Of a stretch of DNA of 64,000 bases, positions 41,124-49,572 are shown in pieces; positions within the stretch are counted from its first letter, which is position 1; the number at the start of each line of letters is the position of its first letter. The DNA lies in contig JAVBLJ010000023.1 in assembly GCA_031553615.1 (NCBI GenBank), positions 19,021 through 83,020 on the forward strand, given 5' to 3'. The position numbers and the translations under genes were made by a program. The DNA comes from WQXF01 sp031553615 (lineage in GTDB: Bacteria > Bacillota > Clostridia > Christensenellales > Aristaeellaceae). The notes beneath the pieces are model-generated. The model saw nothing but the letters and a program-made list of their open reading frames with translations. It had not been told where the DNA came from and did not search any database.

Positions 41124-43160
41124 ATGGCGAACAAGAACACCTTCTACATCACCACGCCCATTTACTACCCCAGCAACAAGCTGCACATCGGCAACGCGTA
41201 CTGCACCGTGGCCGCCGATGCGATGGCGCGCTTCAAGCGCCTGACCGGCTACGACACCTACTTTCTGACCGGCACCGACGAGCACGGCCAGAAGATTGAG
41301 CGCCGCGCGGCCGAAACCGGCGTAACTCCGCAGGCTTTTGTGGACGAGATCGTCGCGGGCATCAAGAGCCTGTGGGCACTGATGGACGTGGAGTACGATG
41401 ATTTCATCCGCACCACCGAGCCACGCCACGAGGTGATGGTGCAGAAGATATTCAAGCAGCTTTTTGATCAGGACGATATCTACAAGGGCGAGTACGAGGG
41501 CCTCTACTGCACGCCCTGCGAGGCCTACTGGACGCAGACGCAGCTGAAGGAGGGCGGTCTCTGCCCCGATTGCGGACGTCCGGTGGAGAAGGTGCGCGAG
41601 GAGTGCTACTTCTTCCGTCTCTCGAAATATCAGGATTGGTTGATCCAATACATCGAGGAGCACCCGGATTTCATTCAGCCCGTTTCCCGCGCCAACGAGA
41701 TGCTCAACAACTTCCTGCGCCCCGGTCTGCAGGATTTGGCTGTGTCGCGCACCACCTTCAAGTGGGGCGTGCCCGTGGATTTCGATCCCAAGCACGTGGT
41801 GTACGTATGGATCGACGCGCTGAGCAACTACATCACCGCGCTGGGCTACGGCACCGACCACGATGCGCTCTACCGCAAATTCTGGCCCGCCGACATCCAT
41901 CTGGTGGGCAAGGACATCGTTCGCTTTCACACCATTATTTGGCCGATTTTGCTGCATGCGCTCAAGCTGCCGCTGCCCAAGCAGGTGTTCGCCCACGGTT
42001 GGCTGGCGCTCAACGGCGGCGAGAAGATGAGCAAATCAAAGGGCAATGTGATTGATCCGGTGAAGCTCTGCGAACGTTACTCCAGCGACGCGATCCGCTA
42101 CTACCTGCTGCGCGAGATGCCGCTGGGTTCCGACGGCGTGTTTACCAACGAATCGCTGCTCAACCGCATCAACTTCGATTTGGCCAACGACCTGGGCAAC
42201 CTGGTCAGCCGTAGTGTGGCCATGATCGAGAAGTATTTCGACGGCGTGGTGCCCGCGCCCGGTGTGAGCGGCGAACTGGAGACCTCGCTCCGCGACCGCG
42301 TGGCGGCGCTGCCCGCGCTGGTGGAGGGCCACGTCAACGCGATGCAGTACCCCAGCGCGCTGGCCGAGCTTTGGAAGCTGGTGGGCGAGTGCAACAAGTA
42401 TATCGACCTCACCGCGCCCTGGATTCTGGCCAAGAACCCGGACGACCGCGAGAAGCTGGGCACCGTGCTCTATCACTTGGTCGCTTGCGCGCGCGTGGTG
42501 GCCGTGCTGGTGGGGCCGTTCATGCCGCGTACGCCCGCGCGCATCTATGCGCAGATCGGCGTGACCGATCCCGCCGCGCAGACCTGGGATTCGCTGGCCG
42601 ATTTTGAGGCGCTGCGGCCGGGCACCAAGGTGGCGAAGGGCGAAGCGCTGTTCCCGCGCATCGATATCCCCAAGGAGCTGGAGGAACTGGCGACGCTGCT
42701 TCCGCAGCCGGCGGCTCAGACTGCCCAGCCCGCAGAATCCGCAAAGGCAGAGCAGGCCAAGGCCGAACAGGCCCAAATAGAGCAAAGCAAGGCCGCACCG
42801 GCCAAGGATGCGCACGAGGAGCGAGTGAAGCCCGCTTCGATCACCATCGACGATTTCGACAAGGTCGATCTGCGCGTGGCCGAGGTGTTGACCTGCGAAA
42901 AGGTGCCCAAGGCCGATAAGCTGCTGCAGTTCACCCTCAAGGTGGGTGGGGAGACCCGCACCGTGCTCAGCGGCATCGCCAAGCACTACACCCCTGAGGA
43001 GATGGTGGGCAAAAAGGTGATCCTGCTGGCCAACTTGGCTCCGCGCGTGATCCGAGGCGTGGAATCGCGCGGGATGCTGTTGTGCGCCTCCGACGATTTG
43101 GGCAATCTGAAGGTGTTGACCGTGGATGGCGACATCGATTCGGGGAGCGGCATCAGCTAA
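41124..43160 (+). CDS. metG: Methionyl-tRNA synthetase with C-terminal tRNA-binding domain
   Basis: A 678-aa class I synthetase that charges tRNA-Met. HIGH motif as HIGN (21-24), zinc knuckle CTPCEAYW and CPDCGRP in the connective domain, and KMSKS in GEKMSKSKGNV (about residue 300). A Gln/Ala/Lys-rich linker (about 535-575) joins a C-terminal EMAP/OB-fold domain (DLRVAEVLTCEKVPKADKLL). AGGAGGAGG precedes the ATG at 41124. The stop overlaps tatD's start (TAATG). Confidence 0.95.
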   Translation: MANKNTFYITTPIYYPSNKLHIGNAYCTVAADAMARFKRLTGYDTYFLTGTDEHGQKIERRAAETGVTPQAFVDEIVAGIKSLWALMDVEYDDFIRTTEPRHEVMVQKIFKQLFDQDDIYKGEYEGLYCTPCEAYWTQTQLKEGGLCPDCGRPVEKVREECYFFRLSKYQDWLIQYIEEHPDFIQPVSRANEMLNNFLRPGLQDLAVSRTTFKWGVPVDFDPKHVVYVWIDALSNYITALGYGTDHDALYRKFWPADIHLVGKDIVRFHTIIWPILLHALKLPLPKQVFAHGWLALNGGEKMSKSKGNVIDPVKLCERYSSDAIRYYLLREMPLGSDGVFTNESLLNRINFDLANDLGNLVSRSVAMIEKYFDGVVPAPGVSGELETSLRDRVAALPALVEGHVNAMQYPSALAELWKLVGECNKYIDLTAPWILAKNPDDREKLGTVLYHLVACARVVAVLVGPFMPRTPARIYAQIGVTDPAAQTWDSLADFEALRPGTKVAKGEALFPRIDIPKELEELATLLPQPAAQTAQPAESAKAEQAKAEQAQIEQSKAAPAKDAHEERVKPASITIDDFDKVDLRVAEVLTCEKVPKADKLLQFTLKVGGETRTVLSGIAKHYTPEEMVGKKVILLANLAPRVIRGVESRGMLLCASDDLGNLKVLTVDGDIDSGSGIS

Positions 43161-43954
43161 TGCACGATTTTGATCGGTTTACCGATGCGCGGCTGTTCGA
43201 CAGCCATGCGCACCTCGACGATCCCCGCTTCGACGAGGATCGCGAGGGGGTGCTGCGCGACATGCGTGAGCAGGGCGTGCTGACGGTGTGCGTGGGCTCC
43301 AACATGCCCACCTCCCGCGCGGCGGTCGCGCTGGCCGGGGAAAATCCTGGCGTGTGGGCGGCGGTCGCGGTGCATCCCCACGACGCGAAGGATTTTGTGG
43401 AGGCGGACGCGGAGCAGCTGCGGGCTTGGTCGGCGCTGTCCCGGGTGGTGGCGTTGGGCGAGATGGGTCTGGATTATTACTACGACTTATCCCCCCGCGA
43501 GGTACAGCGCGAGGTGTTTGCGCGCCAGCTCGAGCTGGCCTATGAGCTGGACATGCCCGCCATCCTGCACATCCGCGATGCCCACGGCGACGTGACCGAC
43601 CTGCTGCGCGCCCGGGGCGGGAAGCTCCCGCCCTTCGTGGTGCACTGCTTTTCGGGCAGCTGGGAGAGCGCCAAGCAATACATGGACATGGGAGCGATGG
43701 TCTCGATCGCGGGGCCGGTGACGTTCAAAAAATCGGTGCATTTGCAGGAGGTGGCGCGCCAAGTGCCGCCCGACCGCTTGCTCATCGAAACCGACAGCCC
43801 GTATCTTGCACCCGAACCGGTGCGCGGCAAGCGCAACACCCCCTGCAACGTGGCGCACATGGCGCGCTTTTTGGCGCAGCTGCGCGGCGAAAGCGAGCAG
43901 GAGCTGGCGGCGTTCACGCTGCGCAACGCACTACGTTTTTATCGGATCGCATGA
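43160..43954 (+). CDS. tatD: TatD-family metal-dependent DNase
   Basis: A 264-aa hydrolase. Metal ligands in DSHAHLDDPRF, GEMGLDYYYDLSP, ILHIRDAHGD, VHCFSGSW and ETDSPYLAPEP. The ATG at 43160 overlaps the metG stop, so translation is coupled. In many Firmicutes tatD is followed by rnmV (ribonuclease M5) and rsmA; rnmV is not between them here. Confidence 0.93.
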   Translation: MHDFDRFTDARLFDSHAHLDDPRFDEDREGVLRDMREQGVLTVCVGSNMPTSRAAVALAGENPGVWAAVAVHPHDAKDFVEADAEQLRAWSALSRVVALGEMGLDYYYDLSPREVQREVFARQLELAYELDMPAILHIRDAHGDVTDLLRARGGKLPPFVVHCFSGSWESAKQYMDMGAMVSIAGPVTFKKSVHLQEVARQVPPDRLLIETDSPYLAPEPVRGKRNTPCNVAHMARFLAQLRGESEQELAAFTLRNALRFYRIA

Positions 43955-43960
43955 TTCGGT

Positions 43961-44049
43961 TGCGACACCTATGGGCGAAGGAGTCCAGGGGGGGACCGCG
44001 AAGCCCCCTGGTCGTGCGTGAGCACGAAACACCCTAAAACCTGCGACAC
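43961..44049. mobile_element. Small non-coding element flanked by 8-bp direct repeats (MITE candidate)
   Basis: TGCGACAC occurs at 43961-43968 and again at 44042-44049, bounding a 73-bp GC-rich insert. The insert holds a strong hairpin (CCAGGGGG with CCCCCTGG) and a second one (CGTGC with GCACG). It lies between tatD and rsmA, where other genomes have rnmV. The repeats could be a target-site duplication; this is inference. Confidence 0.45.
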
Positions 44050-44112
44050 TGTACCGGAGATACCGATCCGAAGATACGATACCGATGCCAAAGCGCGGGG
44101 AGGAAAACAAGC

Positions 44113-44970
44113 ATGCCGGAATCAATCCAACCGCGCGACGCGTTGCGCAAGCGCGATTTTGTAACCAAGCACAGCTTGGGTCAGCACTTTCTGTTCGATG
44201 AAGCCCTGCTGGCGAAGCTGGTGGAGCTGGCCGGTGTCGGGCCGGAGGACGACGTGCTGGAGATTGGCCCGGGCAGCGGAACGCTTACTCGGCAGCTCGC
44301 GCAGCAGGCGCGGAAGGTATTGGCGGTGGAGATCGACCGCGCGCTGCTGCCGGTGCTGGCAGAAACCCTGGCGAAATGCCCCAACGTGAGCGTGGTGCAG
44401 GGCGACATCCTGCGCGCCGACGTGGCAAAGCTGGCGGCCGAGCATTTCAATGGGCGATTCAAGGTGGTGGCCAACTTGCCCTACTACCTGACCACCGAGC
44501 TGCTCATGCGGCTGCTCACGTCCCGCTTGCCCATGGACACGCTGGCCGTGATGGTGCAGGCCGAGGTGGGGGAGAAGATGCTGGCCAAACCCGGCGCGGA
44601 CGGCTATGGGCCGCTGGCGGTTTTCTGCCGATATTTTGCCGAGGCGCGCAAGGCGCACTTTGTGCCCGCCGGATTCTTTGTGCCTCCGCCCAAGGTGGAT
44701 TCGGTATTCATGCGGCTGGATATGCGCGCCGAGCCGCCAGTGCAATGCGCCGACGAAAAAGCGCTCTTTGGCGTGATCCGGAGCGCGTTTGCAATGCGCC
44801 GCAAGACGCTGGTCAACAATCTGCAGGCCGCATTTGCGCTGGATAAGGCGACGGCGCTGTGCTGCGTGCGCGCGGCGGGTCTGCCGGACACGGTGCGCGG
44901 CGAGACGCTGGGTTTGCCTGAATTTGCTAGAGTTGCCGAGGCGGTGATCGAGACGCGGGCCGCCCGGTAA
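44113..44970 (+). CDS. rsmA: 16S rRNA (adenine-N6,N6) dimethyltransferase
   Basis: A 285-aa KsgA/RsmA that dimethylates two adjacent adenosines in helix 45 of 16S rRNA. It has the N-terminal SLGQHFLFDEALL, SAM motif VLEIGPGSGTLTRQLA, and catalytic NLPYYLTTELL. Length is normal. GGGGAGGAAAAC precedes the ATG. Confidence 0.95.
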   Translation: MPESIQPRDALRKRDFVTKHSLGQHFLFDEALLAKLVELAGVGPEDDVLEIGPGSGTLTRQLAQQARKVLAVEIDRALLPVLAETLAKCPNVSVVQGDILRADVAKLAAEHFNGRFKVVANLPYYLTTELLMRLLTSRLPMDTLAVMVQAEVGEKMLAKPGADGYGPLAVFCRYFAEARKAHFVPAGFFVPPPKVDSVFMRLDMRAEPPVQCADEKALFGVIRSAFAMRRKTLVNNLQAAFALDKATALCCVRAAGLPDTVRGETLGLPEFARVAEAVIETRAAR

Positions 44971-45052
44971 AAAATTCCCGACAGAAAATTAACGAAGCAC
45001 ACGATTTTGAGCAGGAGAAAAGAGTATTCAGGGCGAATTGCAGAAAAAGGGG

Positions 45053-45086
45053 CAAGATTGGCATTTGTCAAATATGTTCAATCTTG
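45053..45086 (+). promoter_or_regulatory. Inverted repeat upstream of pckA, possible operator
   Basis: CAAGATTG (45053-45060) and CAATCTTG (45079-45086) form a perfect 8-bp inverted repeat 52 bp before the pckA start; the interior is AT-rich (ATTTGTCAAATATG). No convincing -35/-10 pair was found. It may bind a carbon- or redox-responsive regulator, or form an mRNA hairpin. Confidence 0.45.
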
Positions 45087-45137
45087 TGGTCATATAGGGT
45101 TGGCACGTCCGATAGAACAAAGGGAGGAAATCAATTT

Positions 45138-46715
45138 ATGAATGAGCTAAACCTGGCAAAGTGGGGCATCATCAATCCCAGTGCTGTGTATCATAACATG
45201 TCTGTGGCACAGCTGACGCAGAAGGCTGTTGCGCGCGGCGAGGGCATCCTTTCCGAGACCGGTGCGCTTTCTGTGATGACCGGTAAGTACACCGGCCGTT
45301 CGCCCGAGGATCGCTTCGTGGTTGACGAGCCCTCGATCCACAACGACATCGATTGGGGCAAGGTCAACGTGCCCATGGAGTCCTCGGTATTCGACGGCAT
45401 CCTGCGCCGCATGACCGCCTACCTGCAAAACCGTGAGCTGTTCGTGTTCGATGGCTTCGCCGGCGCCGATACCGCCAACCGCATCAGCGTGCGCGTGATC
45501 AACGAGCTGGCCTCGCAGAACATGTTCATCCACCAGATGCTGCTGCGCCCCACCTGCGAAGAGTTCCAGAGCTTCAGCGAGGATTTCACCATCATCTGCG
45601 CGCCGGGCTTCAAGTGCATCCCCGAGCTGGACGGCACCCATTCCGAGGCCGCCATCGTGCTCTCCTTCGAGCGCAAGCTGGTGTTGGTTGCGGGCAGCCA
45701 GTACGCGGGCGAAATGAAGAAATCGGTGTTTGCGATCATGAACTTCCTGCTGCCGCCGAAGCACATCTTCCCCATGCACTGCTCGGCCAACGTGGGCGAC
45801 GACGGCACTTCCGCGCTGTTCTTCGGCCTCTCCGGCACCGGCAAGACCACCCTCTCCGCCGATCCGCTGCGCAAGCTCATCGGCGACGACGAGCATGGCT
45901 GGTCCGATACCGGCGTGTTCAACTTCGAGGGCGGCTGCTACGCCAAGTGCATCAACCTTTCCAAGGAGAATGAGCCGCAGATTTGGGATGCCATCAAGTT
46001 CGGCGCGCTGGTCGAGAACGTGGTGATCGATTCCGAAAATGGCGTGTTCGATTTCGACGATGGTTCCGTGACCGAGAATACCCGCGTGGGCTACCCGGTG
46101 GAGTACATCCCCAACGCGCTGATTCCCGGCGTGGCTGGCCATCCCAAGACTGTCATCTTCCTGACCGCCGACGCGTTCGGCGTGCTGCCCCCGGTCTCCA
46201 AGCTCACCCGCGAAGCCGCGATGTATCACTTCGTGTCCGGCTACACCGCCCGTCTGGCGGGCACCGAGCGCGGCGTGACGGAGCCCCAGGCCACCTTCTC
46301 CACCTGCTTCGGCGCGCCCTTCCTGCCGCGTCCCGCCTCGGTCTACGCCGATTTGCTGGGCGAGAAGATCGATAAGTACGGCGCTAACGTTTACCTGGTT
46401 AACACCGGCTGGTCCGGTGGCCCGGCGGGCAATGGCGGCAAGCGCATGGCCATCAAGTACACCCGCGCCATGGTCACTGCCGCCCTCAATGGCGAGCTCG
46501 AGAAGAGCGCGTTCGTGAAGGATCCGGTGTTCAACGTGGACGTGCCCACCTCCTGCCCCGATGTGCCCGCCGAAGTGCTGGTGCCGCGCAACGTGTGGGC
46601 CGACAAGGCCGCGTACGATGCCGCCGCCAAGAATCTGGCCGGCATGTTCGTGAAAAACTTTTCCAAGTACAAGGGCATGAGCGACGCCATCATCACGGCG
46701 GGCCCCAAGGCGTAA
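45138..46715 (+). CDS. pckA: Phosphoenolpyruvate carboxykinase (ATP)
   Basis: A 525-aa ATP-dependent PEPCK, interconverting oxaloacetate and PEP. Kinase-1a P-loop GLSGTGKTT (230-238), kinase-2 motif DDEHGWSDTGVFNFEGGCYAK, and GKYTGRSPEDRF near the start. GGGAGGAAATC fixes the ATG at 45138, though the frame opens at 45084. It stands alone; in anaerobes it often runs in the direction of PEP carboxylation to succinate or propionate. Confidence 0.96.
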   Translation: MNELNLAKWGIINPSAVYHNMSVAQLTQKAVARGEGILSETGALSVMTGKYTGRSPEDRFVVDEPSIHNDIDWGKVNVPMESSVFDGILRRMTAYLQNRELFVFDGFAGADTANRISVRVINELASQNMFIHQMLLRPTCEEFQSFSEDFTIICAPGFKCIPELDGTHSEAAIVLSFERKLVLVAGSQYAGEMKKSVFAIMNFLLPPKHIFPMHCSANVGDDGTSALFFGLSGTGKTTLSADPLRKLIGDDEHGWSDTGVFNFEGGCYAKCINLSKENEPQIWDAIKFGALVENVVIDSENGVFDFDDGSVTENTRVGYPVEYIPNALIPGVAGHPKTVIFLTADAFGVLPPVSKLTREAAMYHFVSGYTARLAGTERGVTEPQATFSTCFGAPFLPRPASVYADLLGEKIDKYGANVYLVNTGWSGGPAGNGGKRMAIKYTRAMVTAALNGELEKSAFVKDPVFNVDVPTSCPDVPAEVLVPRNVWADKAAYDAAAKNLAGMFVKNFSKYKGMSDAIITAGPKA

Positions 46716-46733
46716 GCCAGTACCGGTCAAAAT

Positions 46734-46762
46734 CAATAGAAGCCAATAGAAGCCAATAGAAG
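46734..46762 (+). repeat. Tandem repeat, 10-11-bp unit x3
   Basis: Three copies of CAATAGAAGC-like units just after the pckA stop; a weak GC-rich hairpin (GAGCGGACG...CGTCCGCTC) at about 46771-46795 follows and may be the pckA terminator. Confidence 0.8.
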
Positions 46763-46811
46763 TGAGTCAAGAGCGGACGTGCTATGCGTCCGCTCTTGTG
46801 CTTTTGGTAGG

Positions 46812-48269
46812 CTACCGCCGATGCAGCGCTTCTTTCCGGCTGGGGTAGGGCGAGCTGAAGCAGTAGGGGCAAAGGTCGAGTGAGCCATGGGTGGTGCGGA
46901 TTGGCTTGCTGGGGAAGTCAGCTTCGCAGCGGCACCTGCAGGGCGGCGGGAACGGCTGGGGAGGGCAGCGGGGAGTCGGTGGGCAACAGGGTGATTTCGG
47001 ACACGGTGGCTTTGGGCATTCCGGCGGCTCCGGGCAAGTAGGACGCTCGGGACACTCCGGGGTCTTCGGACACTCCGGCGGTTTAGGACAGACGGGGCAG
47101 ACCGGCGGTTTGGGGCAAGCAGGGCAGACTGGGCACGGCAGCGGCTCCGGGCAGGCGGGGCATTCCTGCGGATCGGGGCAAGGCCGTGGCGCATAGCAGC
47201 AGAAGCAAGCGGAGGTTGCTTCATCCGCCTCGGTTGCGAGCGCGGTGGTGCCGAGCGCTTGCATGCGATCCGGATTGGCGATATCCTCCATCACGGCGGC
47301 GCACACACCGGGGCGGGTGACACGTAACGTGAGATGGTAACAGTTCTCGCGCACATTGGGGGGGAAGCGTATGTAGAAGGGTTGTCCGTTGGCAGGGGCG
47401 GCGATAGGGGCCTGCGCTTCGTCGACCAGCACCGGCGGCGTGGCGGGTGCATCCGCCGCGCAGCAGGCCTCCAGCGAAAGGGTGAACGGTTGACGCGCAT
47501 GTACGCGAATCGGTCCATAGAGCCAGCCGACCCGGCCCTGCGCCAGCTCCTGCGTGCCGCAAATATCCAGGCAAGCCAAGCCGGGAATGGTGGCGGTGCG
47601 GCATCCGTCTGCGCCGCAGGGCAGGGGCAGCTCCTCGGCGCGCGCCGCCTCCAGCGAGCGTTGGAATAGCGAGGCGACCGTGCGCTGCAATCGTGGGCTC
47701 TTGGGGTGCTCTTCCTCGGTGTTGCAGATGTAGAATATCCACCCCCCGGGCTCGGGCGGATTGAATATGGACCAAAGCGCAATCTGTGCGGCGGCATAGG
47801 CATCATTCTCATCCAGCGCCGGGGAGGTGGCCGGATTCACCCCGGCCTGTGCGAACTGTTCGTTGACGGAAAGGTGCGGATAGGTATGGAGGAGTATCCA
47901 GGCGAGCTGCGAGCGTTGCGTGGCGCTGGCGGTTGGGAACGCCTGCTCTGCCGGCACGGCTTGGTAGCGCCGTTCCTCGCGCAGCGGGCCGGTCTTGCCC
48001 TTTTCCAGGCAGTAGGTTGGGCGCAGGCCCTGACCATCCGGCAGGAGGTAGAAGCGCCACATTTTTTGAAAAGCCTTGGTGTAGTAGTGGCTTTTTGGAA
48101 AGGCGGTGCAGTAGTTGCCGGGCGTACCGCTGGCGACGCCTTGGAACGGTCGATCGGAAAAGCAGGAGCGGAGCGCGTCGCCTTGCGCGCTGACAGGAGC
48201 AGGGGTCGCTGTGGATTGCCATTGTGCGAGCACGATGGGGGAATCGGGGATCAAGGATAGGTCATCCAT
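46812..48269 (-). CDS. Thioester-domain (Cys-Gln) protein with Pro/Cys-rich tail
   Basis: A 485-aa protein. Cys87 in PTYCLEKGKTGP and Gln162 in YAAAQIALWSIF fit the two positions that form an internal thioester in TED surface adhesins (the usual TQxA motif is AQIA here). A beta-rich middle domain follows. Residues ~370-470 are almost only Pro, Cys, Lys and Glu with repeated CPxCPKPP-like units. There is no signal peptide, transmembrane helix or LPxTG anchor from the ATG at 48269 (AAGGGGTGA upstream). The frame extends upstream but without such features. The tail could cross-link through disulfides, as in spore-coat or exosporium proteins; inference. Confidence 0.7.
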   Translation of the reverse strand: MDDLSLIPDSPIVLAQWQSTATPAPVSAQGDALRSCFSDRPFQGVASGTPGNYCTAFPKSHYYTKAFQKMWRFYLLPDGQGLRPTYCLEKGKTGPLREERRYQAVPAEQAFPTASATQRSQLAWILLHTYPHLSVNEQFAQAGVNPATSPALDENDAYAAAQIALWSIFNPPEPGGWIFYICNTEEEHPKSPRLQRTVASLFQRSLEAARAEELPLPCGADGCRTATIPGLACLDICGTQELAQGRVGWLYGPIRVHARQPFTLSLEACCAADAPATPPVLVDEAQAPIAAPANGQPFYIRFPPNVRENCYHLTLRVTRPGVCAAVMEDIANPDRMQALGTTALATEADEATSACFCCYAPRPCPDPQECPACPEPLPCPVCPACPKPPVCPVCPKPPECPKTPECPERPTCPEPPECPKPPCPKSPCCPPTPRCPPQPFPPPCRCRCEADFPSKPIRTTHGSLDLCPYCFSSPYPSRKEALHRR

Positions 48270-48368
48270 ATTGCTGTTCACCCCTTGCTGCGGAGTTGGG
48301 ATGGGACTACACGTTAGTAGGCTATGCGTGCCCGAGGGAATGGTGCGGTTGCTGGGGGAAAGGTTCGG

Positions 48369-48397
48369 TTGCATTCTGCGCGCAGGGATGTTATGAT
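48369..48397 (+). promoter_or_regulatory. Promoter of the APH-type kinase gene
   Basis: TTGCAT (48369-48374), 17-bp spacer and TATGAT (48392-48397), 35 nt before the start codon. Confidence 0.7.
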
Positions 48398-48431
48398 CCG
48401 ATATAGGGCAATCAACAATGGCGGTGAAACG

Positions 48432-49385
48432 ATGGATAAAATGATGCGAATCCTCAAAGCGCAATACGGCATAGACGGCGCGGCGATCGAAGCGATTCAC
48501 GGCGGCCTTTCCGCGATGAACTACAAGGTAACGACCGAGGGGCGGCCGCTCTTTTTGAAAGTCTACGACAAGCAAAAAGCGCAGACACATCAATGGACGG
48601 AGAACATCGAGCGCTATATGCCGATCCTGATCTGGCTGAACGAGAATACGGAACTGCTGGGCAGGATTGTCCGCCCGATCAAAACGGTTGCGGGTGATTT
48701 TTGCTTTGACGACGCGGAAAACGTGGTCTTACTCTTTGACTTCATCGAGGGGGAGCCGGTCGGGGAAGCGCTTACGCATCTTCAGCTTTCGGAAGCCGCT
48801 GAAATACTGGCTTGCTTGCATGGCAGCACTTCGGCAATTCCCTTCATCGGTGAGGAGATGCGCGAGGGCTTTTCTGTGCCGTTCTGTGGCGCTATGGAAG
48901 CTTTTATCGCGAGAGACTTCGCGGCGTCGCCTGAAGATGTGAAGGCAATTCTACAGCCTTGTCTACCTCGGTTGCTGGCCATGAGCGGCGAGGTGAAGGC
49001 GTTGGCGGAGCAGGCGAAGAGAAAGAACGTCCAAATGGTGCTTTGCCATACCGACGCGCATGGTTACAACTTGATGCAGGGCCAGCGCCTGATGCTCGTG
49101 GATTGGGAGGGAATCAAGCTGGCGCCTGCCGAGGCCGACCTGCTGATGTTCACCAAGCCGGAGTACTGGGATGTTTTCATGGCGAAGTACAGAAAGCTGC
49201 GCCCGGATTTTTGCTTGGATCAAGACATTCTTTCGTTTTATGTCCTTAGAAGAAAGATCGAGGATATATGGGAATTTGTCGAAGGCATTGTGCAAAACAA
49301 CCTATCGGCAGAGGAACGGGCACGGGATTTGGGGCATCTTTCCAGGTGCTGCGAGACGCTGGAAAATGGGTGCTTTTCATTATAA
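48432..49385 (+). CDS. Aminoglycoside phosphotransferase-family (APH) kinase
   Basis: A 317-aa small-molecule kinase of the APH/choline kinase fold. The catalytic loop reads LCHTDAHGYNLM, with base Asp208 and metal ligand Asn213, followed by LVDWEGI (DFG-equivalent). A Lys for ATP lies in PLFLKVYDK. Substrate unknown; the spectinomycin/homoserine kinase-like branch is possible. GGTGAAAC precedes the ATG at 48432. It is a single-gene unit with its own promoter; base composition is somewhat more AT-rich than its neighbours. Confidence 0.85.
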   Translation: MDKMMRILKAQYGIDGAAIEAIHGGLSAMNYKVTTEGRPLFLKVYDKQKAQTHQWTENIERYMPILIWLNENTELLGRIVRPIKTVAGDFCFDDAENVVLLFDFIEGEPVGEALTHLQLSEAAEILACLHGSTSAIPFIGEEMREGFSVPFCGAMEAFIARDFAASPEDVKAILQPCLPRLLAMSGEVKALAEQAKRKNVQMVLCHTDAHGYNLMQGQRLMLVDWEGIKLAPAEADLLMFTKPEYWDVFMAKYRKLRPDFCLDQDILSFYVLRRKIEDIWEFVEGIVQNNLSAEERARDLGHLSRCCETLENGCFSL

Positions 49386-49470
49386 TGGAGTGCATCTCAA
49401 TAATGGAGTGCGTCTCAATAATAGAGTGCGTCTCAATAATAGAGTGCGTCTCAATAATAGAGTGCGTCTC
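49381..49470 (+). repeat. Tandem array, 18-bp unit x5
   Basis: Five copies of AATAATAGAGTGCGTCTC (first two with GG and one base change) start at the stop codon of the APH-type kinase gene. The last three copies are identical, which suggests recent expansion or active slippage. Confidence 0.95.
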
Positions 49471-49513
49471 ATTGGTTATAAGGGGTAAAGCATAGTAACG
49501 AGGGGCGTAAATA

Positions 49514-49557
49514 AGGGGCTGCCGCGTGCCAATTTGGCAGCGTGACAACCCCTTCGG
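49514..49557 (-). terminator. Possible terminator of the VanW gene
   Basis: An imperfect GC-rich hairpin closed by AAGGGG/CCCCTT with inner GCCAA/TTGGC pairing follows the vanW-type stop on the minus strand; the T-run is poor. Confidence 0.45.
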
Positions 49558-49572
49558 TTTCGCTTTAGGCAG

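Noticed and set aside
45062..45085. Rex (redox) binding site upstream of pckA, from TTGTCAAATATGTTCAAT
   Set aside because: Half-site spacing is 5 nt rather than 4 and the second half matches poorly; kept only as a generic inverted repeat.
45147..46736. A 529-codon minus-strand frame over pckA
   Set aside because: Shadow of the well-conserved pckA coding strand.
48324..48431. Upstream extension of the APH-type kinase
   Set aside because: The extra residues overlap the promoter elements at 48369-48397, so they would not be transcribed.
49381..49470. CRISPR-like array
   Set aside because: Units are contiguous with no spacers; it is a plain tandem repeat.
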